A stretch of DNA of 64,000 nucleotides, taken from assembly GCA_905250115.1 (NCBI GenBank), contig CAJNOI010000166.1, positions 35,793 to 99,792 on the forward strand, in the 5' to 3' direction. The notes below the pieces were generated by a model. It made no database searches, was not told where the DNA came from, and saw only the letters and a list, made by a program, of their open reading frames with translations. The stretch comes from Adineta steineri (taxonomy: Eukaryota; Rotifera; Eurotatoria; Adinetida; Adinetidae). Position 1 is the first letter of the stretch. Each line of letters starts with the position of its first letter. Both the position numbers and the translations under genes were made by a program. This document shows, piece by piece, positions 57,506 to 64,000 of this stretch.

Positions 57506-60500
57506 ATGGCTGGTTATAATATTCAGTCATTATATGCAACTGTATCATCCGTGGTATGTATTTGTATTAAATATGTCTTATCAGTTTAATATCTTGCTTT
57601 GTATAGCTATTTTTTTGCCTTTTCATCTGACGTAATAAGAATAAAAATTCGCATTCTCTTACATAGGTTTCCAACACTACGGAAGCCATTATTACAAATA
57701 TACGAGATAGTTTAAATAATCTACCAGTAAATACAAACACTGAAGCATTACCAGTAACACCATCACCATCAATGGATGCACGTGATTTACGTAAAGTTCA
57801 GATACCTCAAACAAAAGTTGGTTTAGGATCAATGGAAGGTGACTTAATTACTATGATGAAAAAATATTTGGAAGTTGTTGGGCTTGTCTTTTTTGTTTGG
57901 TTGCTTGGTAAGTAAAAATTATAAGTTTTCTATATTTATTAGCGATTGAAATAAATCATGAATAAAAATGTAATCTTGTGTGAAATTATATTACAGAAAA
58001 TAATTACGGGTTATTATTCTATAGAAACGAGTGCCTATTATTCATATAATTCGTAGGGAGAAAACTACTTTTCTATAAATACATCTGTTCTTTAATAAGC
58101 CAATGGCAATGAATAATGAAAGAATAACACACAAACTATGATTCAGTCTTAAATAGGTATCTATTAAAAAAATTCGATATATAACTTTCTCTATACATTC
58201 ATGATACTTCACACATTATTGCTAAGATAAAGTTACTCGTACATGTCATATTAGAAGAATTTGTTTTGGGGTATCGCATATTAATGCTTAATTAGGTCGA
58301 AATAAAATATTTTTACATAATCGATAAATTCTATCTATATGCACAACATACATCAAGCATCATTTAATAGATAAAAAATAAACCGGAATAGCTTTTGGCA
58401 CTTCTAATGATTGAATTAGATTTCTGGAGAAATTCACATAGAATGCCAATCACGTAAAAGAGGTTTTCTATAATATTACACTTAATTTAATCCAATTGAA
58501 TTAATGGAGAAAAGAAGTTTCTATAATAATCGTTCTTTATCCTTTTTTTAGGATATTTCCATTTTAGTGTATCATGGATTTTATTAGCCGTATTTATATA
58601 TTTATTTCGACAACGCCAACGTGCTCAATTCAAATTACGTCATCACATGTTGAGTGAAATAAATAAAAATGAAGAACAATATATTAAAGCTCGTTTAGAT
58701 GAATTACCATCATGGGTAAATAAAATTTGATTATTTGAAACATATTTAATCGATTTTTTTTGTTCTTAGGTATTTTTTCCTGATGTTGAACGAGCAGAAT
58801 GGGTAAATCGAATAATAAAACAAGCTTGGCCATATGCAAATAAATATATTGATCAAGCTATTTTTCGTGATATAATGATTCCATTAATTCGAGGAACATC
58901 ACCAGCTCTATCAGATTTTGCATTCGAAAGACTTGACCTTGGAGAAACAGTATGAATGTTGTTTTTTTTTCTTTTAAAGATAGTTTTTATCTTGAATATT
59001 TTATTTCAGCCACCTAGAATTGGAGGTATTAAAGTTTATACAGAAAATGTTCGAGATCAAATTATGATGGATGTTGAAGTTTTGTATGTTATTGTATATT
59101 TTCTATTCAATTTATTCAATAAGAAATTCTATTGTAGTTATGCTGGTGATGCACATGTTAAAGCAAAAATAAAAGGAATTGTTTGTGGAATAAAAGATAT
59201 TCAATTTGTTGGTGACGTTCGAATTATTTTAAGTCCTTTGATAAATACAATTCCATTATTTGGTGCTCTGACATATTTTTTTCTTAAAAAACCTGTAAAT
59301 ATACAAAATAATTTCTTTTATACATACATACATATAAAATTTAATTTTTAGAGTATTCATTTTAAACTAACCGACGCTGGAACATTAGTTGATATACCTG
59401 GTCTTAAGTATGAATAAATCAATAAATAAATGAAAGATAAAATCTTTTCTATTTAATTAGTGATCTAATGCTTGTACAAATCAATGATATCGTAGCATCA
59501 TTAATGGTTTTACCTAATAGACAAGTTTTTCCACTTGTTAATGATATATCAATTGGACATTTAAGATGGTCTAATCCTCAGGGTGTTGTTCGAGTATTTA
59601 TAATTAAAGCACATGATCTTATTAAAGCAGATATAAACCTTCTTGGAAAAGGAAAGAGTGATCCATTTGTACGAGTTAAAGGTATATAAAAACTATTGAT
59701 TTTATGTTGTTTTTAAGTGTATTTATAGCACAAGGTAGTGCGGAATATAAAACAAAAACAATTAATAATACGACTGAGCCGGCATGGAATGAAGTATTTG
59801 AATTTGTTGTTGAACATTATGAAACTGATTTTATTCAATTTGAAGTATTCGATGAAGATCCTGGAGCAGATGATTTCATAGGAAGGTAATTTATAATATG
59901 GTAGATAAATCTCATATAAACTCTTTTTTTTGTATTAGAGCTCAATTTCCTCTAGATGCACTGGTAGACAAAGAAGCTGTGGATACAGTATGTTACTTCA
60001 TTTTTACATATAAAGTATCCAACTATTATTCATTTCTAGTGGTTAACTTTAAAAGATGTAAAAAAAGGTTCATTAAATGTTTGTTTACAATATTTTGGAT
60101 TAACAACACAAAAATCTTCTCTTGCAATTGTAAGTTTAATGATAATTTATTTTTATTATAAAGAAAAATAAATTTTAGATGGAAAAAACAAATTCGCAAA
60201 TGATGAGACGAGAAAAATTATCAAAAGCATTACTTGTTTGTTATATTGATCGATGTATTAATCTTCCTCGATCAAAAAAAACTCGTCGAGAACCAAATCC
60301 ATTTTGTAGAATAAAACTTGAAGGCAATGAAGTTAAAACTGCAGCATTTGAGAGTCAAACAAATCCAAGATTTGAACATGTATCACAACTATTATGTGGA
60401 AGTCCACTTCATGAAAAATTAAGAATTGATGTATGTGATTCACGAAGTAATAATGATGTTATTGCATATTTTGAAATACCACTGAAAAAAATATATGATA

Positions 60501-61533
60501 CCGAGACAATGACTATTGATACACAATCATTTCCACTTAAAAGTTTATCGGAACCATTAGATCAAGCATTTATTCTTCTTCGTTTATCACTTTTTGTAAG
60601 TAAATTTAAAGAAGAACAACTAATCTATTGATTTTATTTTGAAAGATTTTATCACCAGGACGTTCAAATGAAACTCGTATTAATCCATTACCACCACAAT
60701 CACCATCATCTGGTAGTATCCATTCATTTGATTCATTACCATCATCAACAACTGATGTAAAATCAAATATTGTACTAGAAGATAATAAGGGTACAAAATC
60801 AATTGCATCTGCTTTGCCATTACATGTAAATATTATTAACTACATTCGATAGTATGAAAGTTTCTTTATTTAAATAGCCATCATCACCTAGTCTTCGTTC
60901 AAAATCAGAACATCGATCAACAACAGATAAATCTATTATTATATCAGATGATCCTGATTTACAGTAATTAAAAAAAATTTTTTCATTACTTTTTTGAAAA
61001 CTGTAAAAAAAATTTAGAACAACAAAATATGGTCGAATAAAACTTGGTATTCGCTATACAGTTCAACGTAAATCTTTATCAGTAACTGTATATTCATGCA
61101 AGTAAGATAATTTTCAATGAAACTATTTATACACGTTAATCTTTTTTGAAGAGATCTGATCAATGTTCATGAACAAAACTTACCTGATCCGTATATACGT
61201 CTTTATCTATTACCAGATTTTAAAAAAGATAAAAAGAAAACTAAATCTATTCATGATCAAATTCATCCAAATTATGATGAATTATTCGAATGGGGAGGAT
61301 CATTAGCTGATATACGTCGACAACGTCTTTCATTAAGTATTAAAAATAATTCCCCATTGTTCGCACAAGAAGAAACATATATGGGTGATCTTCAAATTGA
61401 TTTATCGAATATTGATCCAGAAAAAACAAGTGTTGCATGGTATGCTTTACAAGAACCAAACACAAGTGGAGGTGGTGTTATAAAAATTAAATATGATACA
61501 TTAGAATCAAATGAGCATAGCACACAATTTTAA
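57506..61533 (+). CDS. Extended synaptotagmin (E-Syt), ER-plasma membrane tether
   Basis: Sixteen exons, all in phase, give 861 residues. A cytosolic N-terminus is followed by a hydrophobic hairpin (VVGLVFFVWLL to LLAVFIYLF, about residues 85-125) that anchors it in the ER. Then come an SMP lipid-transfer domain (about 150-340; WVNRIIKQAWPYANKYI, PRIGGIKVYTENV), a C2A domain (from VVRVFIIKAHDL), a C2B domain (from LLVCYIDRCINLP), a Ser-rich linker and a C-terminal C2C domain (from LSVTVYSCKDLINVHEQNLP). C2A keeps the acidic calcium ligands (GKGKSDPFV, FDEDPGADDF). C2B has lost them (REPNPF), as in known E-Syts. E-Syts tether the ER to the plasma membrane and move glycerolipids in response to calcium. 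The domain order and length fit E-Syt2/3-type proteins. Confidence 0.93.
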
Positions 61534-62275
61534 TCCATTTTATATGATTTTCCGCATTTTTTCATATATATTTCTTAACTATTTTCTTACTATAGATATA
61601 TCTTTTCTTGTATTTATTCAAGAGTAGTTTAGAATATAATTTTTTTTTTGGATATATTTATAGGTTAATAAGAAAAGAAATTGAATGGTGAAAATTATTC
61701 ATATATATTGTGATTTTGTTCAATTAGAAATAAAATTTGTTTTTTTTCCATTTAATTTTATTCATTAATCATCTTCAGTCATAAAAAAGAATTATATAAC
61801 TAAGATAATAAAACTACAACTATAATCTTATCCATCTATTCCAATAAATAACAGAAAAAGACATATTGTATGATGTGTTTTGACATATGCAATGGTGAAA
61901 TAATTGGGTGGGTGTGGGTGAGAATTAGAGTTATGTTTCATTCAATCAGACCCACATCCACTCACCTTCATGTTAACAAATCGCATTATTATATTTTTCT
62001 TATGGTGTGTTGAAGAGATAGAGGAAAATCGTACAGCATCGTTCGTCATTATTTTTCCGTTTGAAATGACTCGTTATGACTTAATATATATATAAATGAA
62101 AATATTTCAGTAATTTTCCTTATCTTTATTCTCAATTTATGATTGTTATTAAAGAAAAACAAAAAAATAAATCAGCCATAAGAAAATGAAATGTAATAGA
62201 GTTAAAATTTGCCATGATCATCATTGCTGTTGGATCTATTGTTTGACTTGCTGGTTGTTCTTTCTTATAATCCAA
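61534..62275. other. Intergenic 3' flank of extended synaptotagmin
   Basis: AT-rich except for a short G-rich tract (about 61905-61921) with three GGG runs. No gene supported. Confidence 0.5.
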
Positions 62276-62494
62276 TTATTTGGTTTCTGTTGCACTGCCG
62301 CCGCTAGCAGTACTGTTCGTGGAAAGTAGCAGATGTTCTGAGGACAACTTTGCTCTTGATGATGAGGAATTCGAAGTTATAAAAACTGAGGATGGGTGTG
62401 GATGTAGAAAGGATAGAAAACCGATATCTGCATCCAAGTTCCCCCTCATCCACCCACCCAAATCCACACGCACACCCTCATATGATAGTCAATA

Positions 62495-62769
62495 TCAGCT
62501 TTTTGTCGATAATGTACTAAAAATTTCTGATTGCAAGCAGTGCATATTGGCCTGCGTTGCATTAAGTTTATATTCTTTCAAAAATAATTCATGTTCGGTG
62601 ATTTCTAACCGTTCTCTGTTAAATATTCCTTTTCTCAACTTCTTTTTTTTCGATTTATCACTGGATGATATTTGCGATTCGATTGTTACTGATGCTTCAC
62701 TATGTTCATCTTGATCAATATGGCTATCATTAGTAGCAGTCAATCTTTTTCTACTACGTACAAATGTCA
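62495..62769 (-). CDS. Doubtful hypothetical ORF or exon
   Basis: An open minus-strand frame of about 90 codons with charged, non-repetitive composition (RKRLTATNDSHIDQDEHSE, SSDKSKKKKLRKGIF, LEITEHELFLKEYKLNATQ). It has no ATG start and opens near a TAG that could be an acceptor. It could be the last exon of a gene whose other exons I could not find, or a relic. A second open frame continues on the same strand at 62276-62473 in another phase. No family recognised. Confidence 0.3.
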
Positions 62770-62770
62770 C

Positions 62771-63290
62771 AGCTTATTATATTCTTAACCAACACCGAAC
62801 AGTAGATATAAGATTGTGTACAATGAATTGAAGGATTTGGATGATTGGTAGAGAATACTTCAGAAAGAAAGATATCGGTAAAGAAGGGCCTCAACAAGTG
62901 GCGTATAAATTAACCGTTTTCATTAACCATTGTAAATCTGAGATTGCCATCTTATTAATCTTCATGATGCAACAAAAACGACAAGAAAACGACAGAATAC
63001 ATCATTAAGGATTCATCGGATATGTATGCGATAATGATTTATTAGAACTGAAATTGAGTTAAAAATGAAAAGCAGATAATATTTGAAAAAGCAGAAAAAA
63101 AATTGAAAAAGCAGAAACGACAGAAAAAAAGCAGAGTAGATGGGGACCTTGTTCGCAAAGTTTTGTTGAAATTCATAATAGAGAGTGAAGATAAATGTTA
63201 GTCTATATGATATAATGTTTTATAAGAGTAATATACTTAGTAGAATAATAAAGTGTCAATGAATAAATAGAGGTTAGTCATCGATAAGCC
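62771..63290. other. Intergenic region before the VCBS gene 3' end
   Basis: No supported gene. A short purine-rich stretch repeats a GAAAAAGCAGA-like unit (about 63085-63135). Confidence 0.4.
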
Positions 63291-64000
63291 TTAACAGTAT
63301 AGGAGAACACTGACGGTGCTATCACCATTGTTTGCAACAACAATATCGGGTTTATTATCGCCATTCACATCGGTGACTGCTACTGAAATTGGATAAGTAC
63401 CAACTGCATAAGTAGTTTCAGCATTAAATATGCCATTGCCTGTGTTGAGAAGAACACCGACGGCTCTATTCAAGTGTGCAACAACAATATCGGATTTATT
63501 ATCGCTATTCACATCGACGACTGCTACTCCTGTAGGACTGTCGCCAACTGTGTAAGTAATTCGAGTATTAAAGGTGCCGGTACCTGTGTTGAGAAGAACA
63601 CCAACAGTGTTATCGTCAAAGCTCACAACAACAATATCTGGTTTATTGTCGCTATTCACATCGACAACTGCTAGGATTGCAGGATGATTATCAATTGCGT
63701 AAGTAGTTTGAGTATTAAAGGTGCCGGTGCCTGTGTTGAAAAGAACATCAACAGTGTTATCGCCATAATACATAACAACAATATCGGGTTTATTGTCGCT
63801 ATTCACATCGACGACTGCTACTGCTTGAGGGCTACCGTCAACTGTGTAAGTAGTTTGAGTATCAAAGGTGCCGTTGCCTGTGTTGAAAAGAACACTGACG
63901 GTGTTCGAAATAGCGCTTGTAACAACAATATCTGGTTTATTGTCGCTATTCATATCGACGACTGCTACTGCTTGAGGGTTACCGCCAACTGTGTAAGTAA
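63291..64000 (-). CDS. FG-GAP/VCBS repeat protein, C-terminal part (runs off the window)
   Basis: Open without introns from the window edge to a stop. It is made of tandem 49-residue units (147 bp, one of 144 bp), each with VAVVDVNSDNKPDIVV, a variable NTV stretch, VLxNTGTGTF and a closing TTYxV. The Asp/Asn-rich D-N-S-D-N-K-P-D loop is the calcium-binding loop of FG-GAP/VCBS repeats, which fold as beta-propeller blades in extracellular and surface proteins. The protein ends directly after a blade (STVSVLLYC) with no anchor. GC content is visibly higher than in neighbouring genes. Such genes are abundant in bdelloids and closely resemble bacterial proteins, so horizontal origin is plausible but inferred. 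The N-terminus, including any signal peptide, is outside the window. Confidence 0.85.
   Translation of the reverse strand, partial: TYTVGGNPQAVAVVDMNSDNKPDIVVTSAISNTVSVLFNTGNGTFDTQTTYTVDGSPQAVAVVDVNSDNKPDIVVMYYGDNTVDVLFNTGTGTFNTQTTYAIDNHPAILAVVDVNSDNKPDIVVVSFDDNTVGVLLNTGTGTFNTRITYTVGDSPTGVAVVDVNSDNKSDIVVAHLNRAVGVLLNTGNGIFNAETTYAVGTYPISVAVTDVNGDNKPDIVVANNGDSTVSVLLYC

Noticed and set aside
62276..62714. Overlapping open frames on both strands in a GC-richer patch
   Set aside because: No ATG on the better frames, no recognisable domain, and strands compete; only the 62495-62769 frame was kept, at low confidence.
63300..64000. Regular 147-bp repeats that could suggest a CRISPR-like or satellite array
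   Set aside because: The unit is a whole number of codons, the frame is open throughout and the translation is FG-GAP/VCBS, so it is a repeat protein.

Overview
The window looks like a stretch of an AT-rich bdelloid rotifer genome (Rotaria or Adineta type). The basis is very low GC, many spliced genes with GT-AG introns mostly of 45-60 bp, animal-type gene families (otopetrin, extended synaptotagmin, a Phox2-like homeobox, PKA, CK1, actin) and, at the right edge, an intronless FG-GAP/VCBS repeat protein of the kind bdelloids carry in many copies. The species assignment is inference; the eukaryotic, metazoan character is read from the genes. All exon models were built by eye from reading frames, splice signals and phase. 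Every model given as complete sums to a whole number of codons.

Layout, left to right. 0.3-2.3 kb (-): a divergent ZIP (SLC39) family protein with degraded metal-binding motifs. 3.0-4.1 kb (+): YIPF6. 5.2-9.2 kb (-): a PKA catalytic subunit with an N-terminal extension and a 2.3-kb first intron. 9.2-13.7 kb: a gene desert with microsatellites, ending in a broken C48/ULP-like protease fragment and an inverted copy of its end. 14.4-15.6 kb (+): an intronless GT11 alpha-1,2-fucosyltransferase. 15.6-21.0 kb: a tandem segmental duplication in which the fucosyltransferase 3' end plus a RING-finger gene occur twice. The first RING gene is an array of duplicated exons interrupted by an assembly gap; the second is a short single-RING version. 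21.0-24.5 kb (-): otopetrin. 25.6-26.0 kb (-): a hypothetical ORF. 26.6-30.7 kb (+): YIPF1/2, a hAT-like MITE, OLA1 and YIPF5.

30.7-31.8 kb (-): a neuronal-calcium-sensor-like EF-hand protein, head to head with a divergent actin (32.1-33.3 kb, +). 34.5-37.4 kb (-): a C2H2 zinc-finger protein, head to head with casein kinase 1 delta/epsilon (38.0-41.7 kb, +), whose last intron contains a frame-compatible alternative terminal exon ending in a membrane anchor. 44.0-45.2 kb (+): an unrecognised spliced gene. 46.0-46.2 kb: a second MITE-like insertion. 46.6-47.4 kb (+): a TLCD1/2-like TLC-domain protein. 48.3-49.9 kb (+): a Phox2/Arx-type homeobox gene. 51.9-55.1 kb (+): an unrecognised disordered protein. 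57.5-61.5 kb (+): extended synaptotagmin. 62.3-62.8 kb: a doubtful ORF. 63.3-64.0 kb (-): the FG-GAP/VCBS repeat gene, which runs off the window.

The genes do not form one pathway. Several act in membrane traffic or membrane contact (three YIPF proteins, extended synaptotagmin, TLCD) and several in signalling (PKA, CK1, EF-hand sensor). The points most worth following are the CK1 tail-anchor exon, the RING exon array with a repeat-flanked gap, the ZIP protein without its metal ligands, and the PKA extension.
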